A stretch of 64,000 bases of DNA from the NCBI RefSeq assembly GCF_900177415.1, contig NZ_FXAF01000005.1, positions 1-64,000 of the forward strand, given 5' to 3'. Shown here in pieces: positions 52,408 through 60,673 of this stretch. Source of the stretch: Xaviernesmea oryzae (GTDB lineage: Bacteria; Pseudomonadota; Alphaproteobacteria; Rhizobiales; Rhizobiaceae). The notes below the pieces were generated by a model. The model saw nothing but the letters and a program-made list of their open reading frames with translations. It was not told where the DNA came from and searched no databases. The first letter of the stretch is position 1, and every line of letters starts with the position of its first letter. A program made the translations under genes and the position numbers.

Positions 52408-52751
52408 TCGGGCCTGGGACAGGTGTTCGTGTTTATCTCGCTTGCGGTGTCACGGACATGCGCAAGGGATCGAGGGGCTGGCTGTTCTTGCCCAGGATGT
52501 ACTGCGCCAGAAGCCGACGGGAGGTGCGGTCTTCGCGTTTCGCGGCAAGCGGGGCGACCGCTTGAAGCTTTTGTATTTTGATGGCCAGGGGTTCTGCCTT
52601 TATTACAAGATCCTGCAGAAAGGGCGGTTTCCCTGGCCGTCGGCAGCAGATGGGACAGCCCGGTTGACGTCTGCTCAACTGGCGATGCTGTGGGAAGGGA
52701 TTGATTGGCGACGACCCGACTGGGGCGCTCCTCCGGCCCGTGTCGGATGAT
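52404..52751 (+). pseudogene. tnpB: IS66-family TnpB, frameshifted
   Basis: The ATG at 52404 starts VRVYLACGVTDMRKG, then the frame breaks near 52469, where AAGGGATCGAGG stands in place of the expected codons for KGIEG. One base is missing. The other frame continues with IEGLAVLAQDVLRQKPTGG, LLYFDGQGFCLYYKILQKG and RLTSAQLAMLWEGIDW to the stop. The rest of the IS66 Orf2 sequence is intact, so this copy cannot make normal TnpB unless ribosomes shift. Confidence 0.85.
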
Positions 52752-52813
52752 TTTATCCCACTGAATCTACGTGTTTTTATGGATATTGAGCCTGACTTGT
52801 GGTAGTCAGGTTC

Positions 52814-54439
52814 ATGTCGAACGCGAGCCAAGATCTTCCCGATGATCCGGCCTTCCTAAAGGCGATGATCGCCGCGCTTGAGGCGAAGAACGCGAAGATG
52901 TCGGCGACCTTGCAGGCGCATGACCAGTTGATCCAATCTCTGCGGCTACGCATCGCCAGGCTGAAGAAGCATGGCTTCGGCAAATCGTCGGAAAAGATCG
53001 AACGGGAAATCCAGCAGCTGGAACTGGCGCTGGAGGACCTGATGATTGCCGCCTCGGAAAGCAGCAGCGAGCTTCTCACCGAGATCGAGGAAGCGGCGCC
53101 TGCCGCGTCTGAGGCAATCATGTCGGAAAAGACCATGCGCCGCCGTCCGCGCGTGTCGGACAAGGCCGTTCGCGAGCGCAGGGAACTCGATCCCGGCGCG
53201 CACTGCCCCGCTTGCGGTGGCGAATTGCGGCTTGTCGGTGAAGACGTCAGCGAAATCCTCGACATGATCGCCGCGCAGATGAAGGTCATCGAGATTGCCC
53301 GGCTGAAGAAGTCCTGCCGCTGCTGCGAGAAGATGGTGCAGTTGCCCGCGCCCAGCCGTCCCATCCCGGGCAGCATGGCGGGCGCTGGACTGCTCGCCTA
53401 CATCCTGGTCTCGAAGTTCGACGACCACCTGCCGCTCTATCGCCTGAACGAAATCTTTGCCCGCATGGGCGTTGATATCCCTGACAGCACGCTGGTCGAT
53501 TGGTGTGGCCGCGCCATGCGGGTGCTCCTGCCGCTGATCGAGTTGATCGAGGCGGCGATCATGAGCAGCGACCTTCTCCACGCCGACGACACGCCGATCC
53601 GGGTTCTGGATCGCTCTCTGCGCGACAAGGGGCTGGGGAAAGGGGTGAAGAAGGGCAGGCTCTGGACCTATGTCCGGGACCAACGCCCATGGGCAGGCAC
53701 CGCTCCGCCTGGTGCGGTGTATTATTTTGCTCCCGACTGGAAGGAAGAGCACGTTCACCGTCACCTCAAGCAGGCGAGCGGCATCCTTCAGGCCGACGGC
53801 TACAAAGGCTATGCGAAGTTATATGAGGCCGGACCGGACGGGACACGCCGCTTCCAGGAGGCTTCATGTTGGGCGCATTGGCGGCGCGACTTCCATGATA
53901 TATGGACCTCAAACAAGTCCGAGATTGCCCGCGAGGCGCTCGACCATATCGGCGCGCCTTACGATATCGAGCGCGAGGTTGCAGGCAAGTCTGCCGATAT
54001 CCGTCTTGCCGCGCGCCAGAAGCACAGCAAGGCAAAGGTCGAAGCATTGCGCGTCTGGGCTGAAGCGCAACTGACCCGCATCCCCGGCAAGAGCGATCTG
54101 GCCGGTGCTTTCCGATACGGCTTGAGCAGGTGGTCCTCATTCTGCCTGTTCCTGGAAGATGGCCGTGTCGCAATCGATAACAACGCCGCCGAGCGGGCGT
54201 TGCGTCCGATAGGCGTTGGAAGACGCAACTGGCTCTTCGCTGGGGCGGACACAGGAGCAGAGACTTTGGCACGGGCCATGACGATCATCGAAACGGCCAA
54301 GATGAATGGCCTCGATCCGCAGGCCTATCTGGCTGACGTGCTCGACCGCATTCAGGATCACAAGATCAATCGTCTTGCCGAACTGCTCCCATGGAACTGG
54401 GTGCCGACAGCGGCGATCATCTGCGCCGAGGCCGCCTGA
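52814..54439 (+). CDS. tnpC: IS66-family transposase TnpC
   Basis: The 541-residue transposase has the IS66 coiled-coil start (DPAFLKAMIAALEAKNAKMS), a zinc-finger-like block (LDPGAHCPACGGELRL) and the central DDE region with SDLLHADDTPIRVLDRSLRD and FQEASCWAHWRRDFHDIW. The C-end carries EDGRVAIDNNAAERALRPIG, RRNWLFAGADTGAETLA. It looks complete. The frame also opens at 52799, but the ATG at 52814 (MSNASQDLP) is the likely start. It overlaps the small gene that follows. Confidence 0.92.
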   Translation: MSNASQDLPDDPAFLKAMIAALEAKNAKMSATLQAHDQLIQSLRLRIARLKKHGFGKSSEKIEREIQQLELALEDLMIAASESSSELLTEIEEAAPAASEAIMSEKTMRRRPRVSDKAVRERRELDPGAHCPACGGELRLVGEDVSEILDMIAAQMKVIEIARLKKSCRCCEKMVQLPAPSRPIPGSMAGAGLLAYILVSKFDDHLPLYRLNEIFARMGVDIPDSTLVDWCGRAMRVLLPLIELIEAAIMSSDLLHADDTPIRVLDRSLRDKGLGKGVKKGRLWTYVRDQRPWAGTAPPGAVYYFAPDWKEEHVHRHLKQASGILQADGYKGYAKLYEAGPDGTRRFQEASCWAHWRRDFHDIWTSNKSEIAREALDHIGAPYDIEREVAGKSADIRLAARQKHSKAKVEALRVWAEAQLTRIPGKSDLAGAFRYGLSRWSSFCLFLEDGRVAIDNNAAERALRPIGVGRRNWLFAGADTGAETLARAMTIIETAKMNGLDPQAYLADVLDRIQDHKINRLAELLPWNWVPTAAIICAEAA

Positions 54440-54735
54440 TGGCAACGGTCAGATTCGTCTTCACCATCGACTATGTCGCTGAAATCCTCGATGAGGACGT
54501 AGACCTCCTCCGCGAGATCATCAGCAATGATGACAACCTGACCTATGGCAATATCATCAGCGTCGTGACCGGAGACGACGAGAGTACGTCAGCTTTGACA
54601 GACGATGGCGTTGACGAACTCAGGCAGATGCTCAGCGACGCGCGTAGGTCTGCGCAAACATGGCAGGAGTTCCTCGATCTCTTCGTCCTCGACGAAGAGA
54701 TCGCCGCACGCGTCAAGACATATTCCCCGCGGTAG
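54439..54735 (+). CDS. Small IS66-associated protein of unknown function
   Basis: The ATG overlaps the tnpC stop (TGATG), and the 98-residue acidic product (VRFVFTIDYVAEILDEDVDL, TWQEFLDLFVLDEEIAARVK) ends 15 bases before the right terminal repeat. It is part of the element. I do not recognise the family. Such a fourth gene is found in some IS66 members. Confidence 0.6.
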   Translation: MATVRFVFTIDYVAEILDEDVDLLREIISNDDNLTYGNIISVVTGDDESTSALTDDGVDELRQMLSDARRSAQTWQEFLDLFVLDEEIAARVKTYSPR

Positions 54736-54769
54736 CAATCGGGCCGTTACAGCAGAACACCCACGGGAC

Positions 54770-55569
54770 GTAAGCGGTGTTCTGCGCCCACCTTCCGGAT
54801 CACGGCATGATTGACGATGTTGAGCCCGAACGACGACTTGGACATATCTCGATTTCACAGCTTACGCTTACATCGAGCGATAAAGAGCCGGTGCGCCGCT
54901 TCGAGGTTTTCACGGGGAGCGGCCGACGGCGAGAATGGAGCGACGAGCGCAAAGCGCACATTGTCGCCGAGAGTTACGAGCCGGGCGTGAAGGTCTGCGC
55001 CGTGGCGCGGCGTCATGGATTGACCCCGCAGCAATTGTTCACTTGGCGTCGGCTTGCCCGCAAGCCACTTGAAGCCATGCTGGTGGTCGAGGACGGTCCG
55101 ATGTTTGCGCCAGCGGTTCTGGACGCGAAGCCTGTAGCGAGCGAGCCGGAACGAGCGCGCGCGGCGAGAAAGAAGCCGGACAGCGGCGCAATCGAATTGG
55201 AGATTGGCGGGGCGATCGTCAAGATCGCCTCCGGTGCGGATGCGGCCACGATTGCCGCCGTCACCCGCTTCATCGATGACGGCCGCATCGAGATCGACTC
55301 CAATACCGTTGAGCGGTCCATCAGGCCGATCGCCCTCAATCGGAAAAACGCACTCTTCGCCGGCTCCGATGCGGGTGCTGAACACTGGGCGACCATCGCC
55401 TCGCTCATTGAAACGGCCAAGCTCAACGGCGTCGAGCCGATGGCGTAACTGACCGACGTCATCACCAAGGTCGTCAACGGCCATCCCAACAGCCGGATCG
55501 ACGACCTGCTCCCTTGGGCCTATGCCGAGAAGCCTGAAACCAGGGCCGTGGCCTGAGAACACCGCTTAC
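54770..55569 (+). mobile_element. IS66-family element 2, internally deleted (800 bp)
   Basis: Terminal repeats GTAAGCGGTGTTCT (from 54770) and AGAACACCGCTTAC (to 55569) are perfect over 14 bp. The 8-bp target duplication CACGGGAC flanks both ends (54762-54769 and 55570-55577). The interior has lost tnpB and most of tnpC, and the remaining coding parts are fused. Confidence 0.88.
54807..55448 (+). pseudogene. In-frame fusion of IS66 TnpA to the end of TnpC
   Basis: From 54807 the frame encodes a TnpA-like protein (RRREWSDERKAHIVAESYEP, VCAVARRHGLTPQQLFTWRR) down to ADAATIAAV. It then jumps straight to the C-terminal TnpC sequence RFIDDGRIEIDSNTVERSIR, NRKNALFAGSDAGAEHWATI. A TAA at 55446 replaces the usual tyrosine codon, and the TnpC tail (LTDVITKVVNGHPNSRIDDL) continues behind it in frame. 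The product, if made, lacks the catalytic core. Confidence 0.85.
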
Positions 55570-56040
55570 CACGGGACCGAGGTTCGCAAGCTTTTGTATC
55601 CGTGGCATCCCTAGTCGGGGCGGCTCGTTCACGTCCACGAGGTGCTGTCCAAGAGAACACATATTTTTCGCTGCACCCTTTCGGGTACGCCCACTGATCG
55701 CCTTATCGAAGTCCCGTCGTGGATGTTCGACCGATCTGCGAGTGGCTGCTGGCGCAGCATGCCGGCTCCGCACGTCGATCTCGCGAGCTTGCATACCTTG
55801 GCAATGTTACTGGAAGCCGCCAATGCCTCATCGCAATCTACGATAATGGACGCAGCATTGGACTCTCACGAACGAGTCGGAGAGATGTCCATGCCTCGCC
55901 AGTCCATGACATACCAGTTCGATCTGTTTTCGGCCCCGCATTGCGGGAAGACGGCGGGGATACCGCGATGGCCGGAATTGCCGGACGAGACCCGCCAAGC
56001 GTTGACGATTCTCATCTTGCGACTGTTCGTCGATCACCCA
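55570..56040 (+). pseudogene. Remnant of a DUF5372-like/transposon-associated gene pair
   Basis: One + frame reads TEVRKLLYPWHP, a stop, SGRLVHVHEVLSKRTHIFRC, LIEVPSWMFDRSASGCW and PHVDLASLHTLAMLLEAAN. This resembles DUF5372-type proteins that travel with recombinases. It runs on in the same frame into MTYQFDLFSAPHCGKTAGIP and TRQALTILILRLFVDH, similar to the small protein that usually follows. An internal TAG, truncation by the IS66 element on the left and by IS3 sequence on the right show that it is dead. The small protein start at 55891 or 55906 is intact, so a short peptide could still be made. Confidence 0.5.
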
Positions 56041-56049
56041 AATTGCGAG

Positions 56050-56139
56050 CTTGCGGCAGACGTCGGCCGTCTTTGCACCCGCCTCCTGCTCCTTCAATAT
56101 CCCGACGATCTGCTCTTCCTTAAACCGTGAACGCTTCAT
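56050..56139 (-). pseudogene. N-terminal start of an IS3-family OrfA
   Basis: The frame begins MKRSRFKEEQIVGILKEQEA, then GAKTADVCRK, the opening helix-turn-helix of IS3-family OrfA proteins (IS407/IS2-like). After 30 codons it changes into unrelated sequence. It should be the other end of the IS3 element whose OrfB tail is at 51821. Confidence 0.7.
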
Positions 56140-56198
56140 TCGTCCATCTCCTCGTTGTGACGGACTCTACCAAAATTTGGAGGAAGATTAGGGGCTTA

Positions 56199-56610
56199 GG
56201 TAAGAATTGTTGGGCGAGATTATTTCGGGGGTGCGGATTACCTCGGAATTTGGAAATATTGCTCGCCGTCGCGCGCAGCCATGAGAGATCCAGAACAGTA
56301 TCCACTTCTGCCAGGACATGTCGTCCGGAACCAACTGCCGAACGGAACGCGAATATAGAGTTCGAGCTGATCGCGCTCTTTGCGGCCGAGCATCCTGCCC
56401 CACCTAGAAACACCGGTCCCTCAAAGGATCAGTCCGTTCAAGCTTCTTCAACGGTCCCCCTGGAATTCACTTCATGCACAGTGCGCCGGCTGTTGGCGCG
56501 CGCAAGACTTGAAGTAGTTCCGAAAGCCAGTTTGCCAGGACGGTTTGGTGAGAAGCTACCGAGGCGCCGCAACGCCCCGATTATTCCCTGTAGATCGCTG
56601 GGCCTGGCAA
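56199..56610. other. 412-bp region between the IS3 end and the truncated binding-protein gene
   Basis: No gene is recognisable. On the minus strand the last about 50-60 bases (56555-56610) are similar to the DNA that follows the intact binding-protein gene at 49805-49860, including GCGGCGCCTCG. The inverted duplication therefore extends a little beyond the coding region and stops here. Confidence 0.45.
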
Positions 56611-57373
56611 TCAGTCTTTGAAGAAGCTCATGTCCACGACGCTCGAATAGGACACGTCCTCAGCCTTGGTATCCAGATTGGCAAAACCCCAGAGTCTGGA
56701 GGCGGCGGAAAGAACTGCGTTCCATCCGTCCTCACTGATATATCCGGCCTTGTCCCCCGGCGGCGAAACGCCTTCCTGTAGTTTCCATCCTAGGATTAGC
56801 GAAGCTGCCGGCGTCGACTGGAACACAGAAGAAAGCTCGGTGGACGTCATCGTGCTTAACTGGTCGGGAGAGGATTTCTCAATGACGATAAACGCCTCGC
56901 GCATGGTCTTGACGAAGGCCTCGACCGCTGGGCGTTTCGCCTCAGGTTTATCTTTCAACCCGATCGCGACAACGAAGGGGTGCTTGTTGGGATAGTAGGA
57001 GTCGGCTTCCGCCTGAGAAATGGTTGCCGGCTCGATGAGGATATTCGCTCTGCCCGTGTCTCTCGCCGAATAGGCATCTTGAGGGTTCACGATCACTGCG
57101 TCGAACTGCCCTGAAAGAGCGGCGGCGACGACGTTCGGCATGGTCCCAGCCGTGCTGATGCTGCACTTCAAGCCATGCTTTTCAACGATTCCCTGCAGAA
57201 TTGCCCAACCGCCGGTGCCGGCTGGGAGCGTCATGATGCGGCAATTCTCCCCTTTGGCCTTCAGATCGTCTATCGACTTGATATCCGGCTTGGAGATCAT
57301 ACCGATAGTCTTGGCGCTCATGTCGCTCACGTTAAAGATGTAGCTAGGGTCAGGACTCATTGATCGTAAGCGG

Positions 57374-59005
57374 TCAGCCGATGGCGTCGGGCTTGAAGTT
57401 CCATGGCATCAGGCCTTCGATGTGGGCGGCCGGCCAGCCTTGAGCGATGCGGCGTAGGGTCTGAGCCAGCCAGGCAAGCGGATCGACGTCATTCATCTTG
57501 CAGGTCTGAAGAAGCGTGGCGAGCGTTGCCCAGGAGCGACCACCGCCCTCGCTTCCGGCGAACAGACTGTTCTTCCTCGTGATCGTCTGGGGCCTGATTG
57601 CGCGCTCGACAATGTTGGAGTCGATCTCGATGCGACCATCGGTCAGGAACCGCTCCAGCGCCTCGCGCCGGGTGAGCCCATAGCGGATCGCCTCGGCGGT
57701 TTTGGATTTGCCGGAGACTTTACACAGTTCGCTCTCCCACAGGTCGAAGAGACCGGCGACGATGGGCGTGGCCCTTTCCTGCCGCCGCGCCGCCCTGGTC
57801 TCAGCATCTCGACCACGCACCTCATCCTCGATCTTCCACAGCGCACTCATGGTGACGATCGTATCCGTCGCGACCTGCGAGACCCCGGCAATGTGCAGGT
57901 CGTAGAACTTTCGCCTCAGATGTGCCCAGCACCCGGCAAGCTGGATCGTGTCATTGCTGCCAGCCTTGGCGCGCGCCTTGGCAAGGCTCGTATAGGCGGG
58001 ATATCCGTCGACCTGAAGGATACCGTTGAACCCGGCGAGATGACGTGCCACGCACTCGCCGCCTCGGCTGTCCTCGAAGCGATAGGCCACCATCGGCGGG
58101 CAGGTTCCGCCATAGGGCCGATCATCGCGTGCGTAAGCCCAGAGCCAGGCCTTCATGGCCTTCCCGGAGCCGGGTACAAGGGTGGGCAAGGTCGTTTCGT
58201 CGGCAAAGATCCTTTCGCCCTCCTTGACCCGCTCCAGGATATAATCGGCGCATATCTGAAGCTCGAACCCCAGATGCCCCATCCATTGCGCCATCAGGTT
58301 CCGGCTGATCTCGACGCCGTCGCGCAGGTAGATCGCCTCCTGCCGGTAGAGCGGAAGACCGTCGCCATATTTGGAGACGGCAATATAGGCCAGCAGCCGC
58401 TCCGTCGGCAGGCCGCTTTCGATGATATGCGCTGGCGCCAGCGCCTGGATCACGCCGTCATGGCCCCGGAAGGCATATTTGGGGCGGCGCGTCACGATGA
58501 CCCGGAACTTCGGCGGCACGACATCCAGGCGCTCGGACCGATCCTCGCCGATCAGAACCTTTTCCAGCCCGACATATTCGGCGGGGATTTCCGGCTCAAC
58601 GATCTCCTCGATGCGTACGAGATGGGCGGCAAAGCCCTTGCGCGGACGCGGCGCGCGCTTCGGCTTGTCGTCGCTCGCGCGGTCAAGCTCACTCTGGATC
58701 GCCGCAAGACCCGTCTCGACCTCCTCGAAGGCAAAGGACACCTGCTCGTCATCCACGGCAAGCCGCAGCCGCTCCGACCGGGTGCCATGCTGCGTGCGTT
58801 GCAGGACGTTCATGATCGTCGTCAGGTTGGCGATCCGCTCATTGGCTGCCGCCTCCACCGCCTTCAGACGGGCGACTTCTGCCATCGCAGCGTCCAATCG
58901 GGCCGCATTCCCGCGGGCGATTTCGGCATGTTCGCGCGCCATTGCCTGGATCATCGCCTTCAGCGCATCAACATCGTCCGGCAGTTCGGCAACGGGCAAA
59001 ACCAT
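57374..59005 (-). CDS. tnpC: IS66-family transposase TnpC
   Basis: The 543-residue transposase begins with a coiled-coil (VDALKAMIQAMAREHAEIAR), continues with LAPAHIIESGLPTERLLAYI and the DDE region (KEGERIFADETTLPTLVPGS, LAGCWAHLRRKFYDLHIAG), and ends with DGRIEIDSNIVERAIRPQTI and RKNSLFAGSEGGGRSWATLA. It carries no defect. The ATG at 59005 precedes LPVAELPDD. An ATG at 59023 is in frame. The stop is eight bases from the left terminal repeat. Confidence 0.92.
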   Translation of the reverse strand: MVLPVAELPDDVDALKAMIQAMAREHAEIARGNAARLDAAMAEVARLKAVEAAANERIANLTTIMNVLQRTQHGTRSERLRLAVDDEQVSFAFEEVETGLAAIQSELDRASDDKPKRAPRPRKGFAAHLVRIEEIVEPEIPAEYVGLEKVLIGEDRSERLDVVPPKFRVIVTRRPKYAFRGHDGVIQALAPAHIIESGLPTERLLAYIAVSKYGDGLPLYRQEAIYLRDGVEISRNLMAQWMGHLGFELQICADYILERVKEGERIFADETTLPTLVPGSGKAMKAWLWAYARDDRPYGGTCPPMVAYRFEDSRGGECVARHLAGFNGILQVDGYPAYTSLAKARAKAGSNDTIQLAGCWAHLRRKFYDLHIAGVSQVATDTIVTMSALWKIEDEVRGRDAETRAARRQERATPIVAGLFDLWESELCKVSGKSKTAEAIRYGLTRREALERFLTDGRIEIDSNIVERAIRPQTITRKNSLFAGSEGGGRSWATLATLLQTCKMNDVDPLAWLAQTLRRIAQGWPAAHIEGLMPWNFKPDAIG

Positions 59006-59080
59006 GGAGGGAATAGAGCACAAAACGCCCTGTTTTCCAATGGGTTCAGCCGATTTTAGCGCGCAATCCGGCAGGCATGT

Positions 59081-59425
59081 TCACCCCGTCAACTGCGGGC
59101 GTTTGATCCGCGCGGGTCGGATTCTCTTCCAATCGAGACCTGCCAGAAGCGCCATGAGCTGCGAATGGTCCAGACGCAGCCGCGCAGCCGATATGCCCGG
59201 CCAGCAGAAGTTGTTTTCCTCCAGAACTTTCGCATAGAGACAGACCCCGCTGCCATCCCACCACACGATGCGAATACGGTCCGCCCGTTTCGACCGGAAC
59301 ACATGCAGAGCACCCGAGAACGGGTCGAGGCCGCTATCCCTCACCAGCGCCATCAGGGACGCCGCCCCTTTACGGAAGTCCACCGGCTGCGCCGATACGT
59401 AAACCACAACACCCGACGCGATCAT
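59081..59425 (-). CDS. tnpB: IS66-family protein TnpB
   Basis: The 114-residue protein has the complete IS66 Orf2 pattern: VYVSAQPVDFRKGAASLMAL, RSKRADRIRIVWWDGSGVCL, YAKVLEENNFCWPG and RLDHSQLMALLAGLDWKRI. It is required with TnpA and TnpC for transposition. The start overlaps the end of tnpA by four bases. In contrast to element 1, the frame is intact. Confidence 0.92.
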   Translation of the reverse strand: MIASGVVVYVSAQPVDFRKGAASLMALVRDSGLDPFSGALHVFRSKRADRIRIVWWDGSGVCLYAKVLEENNFCWPGISAARLRLDHSQLMALLAGLDWKRIRPARIKRPQLTG

Positions 59426-59829
59426 GCCTGGCGCACCGCGCGGATGATCCCCGCCAACTGGTCAGGATCGATATCGCCGCCGACGCGCACGACAGCATCG
59501 CCCAGCACGATCTCCACCGGCGCGCCGGCACCCGCATCAAATCGCGTGAACTTCAACGGATCGTTCGGCGAGCCGCCACGCCCGCCCAAGGGCACTGCCA
59601 ACGGCGCGACCGTCCCCGACGATAACGCCTTCCGCCGCCACGCATAGAGTTGCGACACATCCAGCTCATAAGCGCGGGCGACCTCTGCCACCGTGCTTCC
59701 CGGCGAAAACGCCTCCGCAACCAGCCGCGCCTTCTCATCGTCCGACCAATGACGCGGCGGCCGACGCGGCGACACCGCAGTCGCCGTCAAAACCTCGAAC
59801 GTTCGGACCTGACTCACCCTGTCGCTCAT
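59422..59829 (-). CDS. tnpA: IS66-family accessory protein TnpA
   Basis: From the ATG at 59829 the 135-residue protein has PRHWSDDEKARLVAEAFSPG and VARAYELDVSQLYAWRRKAL, the helix-turn-helix of IS66 OrfA, and ends with DIDPDQLAGIIRAVRQA. An ATG at 59868 would add 13 residues. The start lies about 77 bases inside the right end of the element. Confidence 0.9.
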   Translation of the reverse strand: MSDRVSQVRTFEVLTATAVSPRRPPRHWSDDEKARLVAEAFSPGSTVAEVARAYELDVSQLYAWRRKALSSGTVAPLAVPLGGRGGSPNDPLKFTRFDAGAGAPVEIVLGDAVVRVGGDIDPDQLAGIIRAVRQA

Positions 59830-59912
59830 ATGACTCTCCTCGTGATTCACGAGGAAAATGAGCCTCAAACCGAAAATCCGCTACGTGGGGTGGCCTACCC
59901 GCTTACCATTGA

Positions 59913-60302
59913 TCAGAGCCAGAAGATAACGGTTGCAGCGAGAGAGATGGCGGAGAGAAAAGCCATTGGGCACCTGTCGTAGCGCGTAGCGACACGCCGC
60001 CAGTCCTTGAGACGGCCGAACATGATCTCGATCCGGTTGCGCCGTTTGTAGCGGCGTTTGTCGTATTTGATGGTCGTGGTCCGGGATTTCCGACCCGGAA
60101 TACAGGGAGTGATCCCCTTCGCCTGTAACGCGTCACGATACCAGTCGGCATCATAGCCACGGTCGGCCAGCAGCCATTTGGCCTTGGGAAGTTCATCAAG
60201 CAAGGCGGCAGCACCGGTGTAATCGCTGATTTGACCGGCCGTTATGAAGAAACTGATCGGGCGACCCCTCGCATCCGTCACGGCATGAAGCTTGGTGTTC
60301 AT
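59913..60302 (-). CDS. IS5-family (IS427 group) transposase, second frame
   Basis: The frame contains the DDE end of the transposase (HAVTDARGRPISFFITAGQI, WLLADRGYDADWYRDALQAK, RRYKRRNRIEIMFGRLKDWR). Its reading frame is -1 relative to the first frame and can be joined by slippage at the A6G5 run at 60347-60337, giving KKGGAGRLIGRTKGGMNTKL. The stop codon lies inside the IS66 target duplication, so the coding part escaped damage. Confidence 0.88.
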   Translation of the reverse strand: MNTKLHAVTDARGRPISFFITAGQISDYTGAAALLDELPKAKWLLADRGYDADWYRDALQAKGITPCIPGRKSRTTTIKYDKRRYKRRNRIEIMFGRLKDWRRVATRYDRCPMAFLSAISLAATVIFWL

Positions 60303-60322
60303 CCCGCCTTTCGTGCGTCCAA

Positions 60323-60673
60323 TCAGGCGACCCGCGCCCCCTTTTTTACCCGCAGGCTGGAAGCCGTGCGGTGAGCCTTGAGATAGGTTGCATCAATCAT
60401 GACGGTCTGTTGCTCTGCAGCTTCAGGCACAGCCAGGCCCTCCATCATCTGGATAAAGATGCCCTTGTCGCCCCAGCGTTTCCAGCGGTTATACAGCGTC
60501 TTCGCCGGGCCATATTCCTTCGGCGCATCGCACCACCGCAGCCCGTTGCGATTGACGAAAATGATCCCGCTCAGCACACGCCGATCATCGACACGCTGGC
60601 GGCCATGGCTCTTGGGGAAATAGGGCTGAAGACGAGCCATTTGCTCGTCAGTCAGCCAGAACAAATTTCTCAT
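60323..60673 (-). CDS. IS5-family (IS427 group) transposase, first frame
   Basis: The 116-residue product has the DUF4096-type N-domain of IS5 transposases (LTDEQMARLQPYFPKSHGRQ, RRVLSGIIFVNRNGLRWCD, PKTLYNRWKRW-like) and the first DDE aspartate in VMIDATYLKAHR. It ends 21 bases after a run AAAAAAGGGGG typical for programmed -1 frameshifting, where ribosomes would pass into the second frame. Confidence 0.88.
   Translation of the reverse strand: MRNLFWLTDEQMARLQPYFPKSHGRQRVDDRRVLSGIIFVNRNGLRWCDAPKEYGPAKTLYNRWKRWGDKGIFIQMMEGLAVPEAAEQQTVMIDATYLKAHRTASSLRVKKGARVA

Larger units (their letters stand above)
51928..54750 (+). mobile_element. IS66-family insertion sequence 1 (2,823 bp)
   Basis: The terminal repeats GTAACCGCCCGATTG (51928-51942) and CAATCGGGCCGTTAC (54736-54750) match inversely at 14 of 15 positions. 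The 8-bp target duplication AGCAGAAC is present on both sides (51920-51927 and 54751-54758). The element holds tnpA, a frameshifted tnpB, tnpC and a fourth small gene. It is inserted in the IS3-derived region. Confidence 0.9.
51768..56198 (-). mobile_element. Broken IS3-family element containing two IS66 elements
   Basis: Two ends of one IS3-family element appear to frame the region. The left end, inward from 51768, is TGAGCCCGAACTTCCC and the right end, inward from 56198, is TAAGCCCCTAATCTTCC. Both continue with a TTTTxGG...AGAGTC block. A C-terminal OrfB tail lies just inside the left end and an N-terminal OrfA start just inside the right end, in the same (minus) orientation. The middle of the element is missing and replaced by IS66 elements and a foreign gene remnant. 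The exact ends are approximate, and no target duplication was found. Confidence 0.5.
57366..59906 (-). mobile_element. IS66-family insertion sequence 3 (2,541 bp)
   Basis: Both ends start with GTAAGCGG going inward (57366 and 59906). The 8-bp target duplication CATTGATC is at 57358-57365 and 59907-59914, inside the end of the IS5-family element. The three genes tnpA, tnpB and tnpC, read to the left, all appear intact, so this copy may still be active. Confidence 0.92.

Noticed and set aside
57893..59059. 388-codon open frame on the + strand
   Set aside because: It is antisense to the clear IS66 TnpC gene and shows no family.
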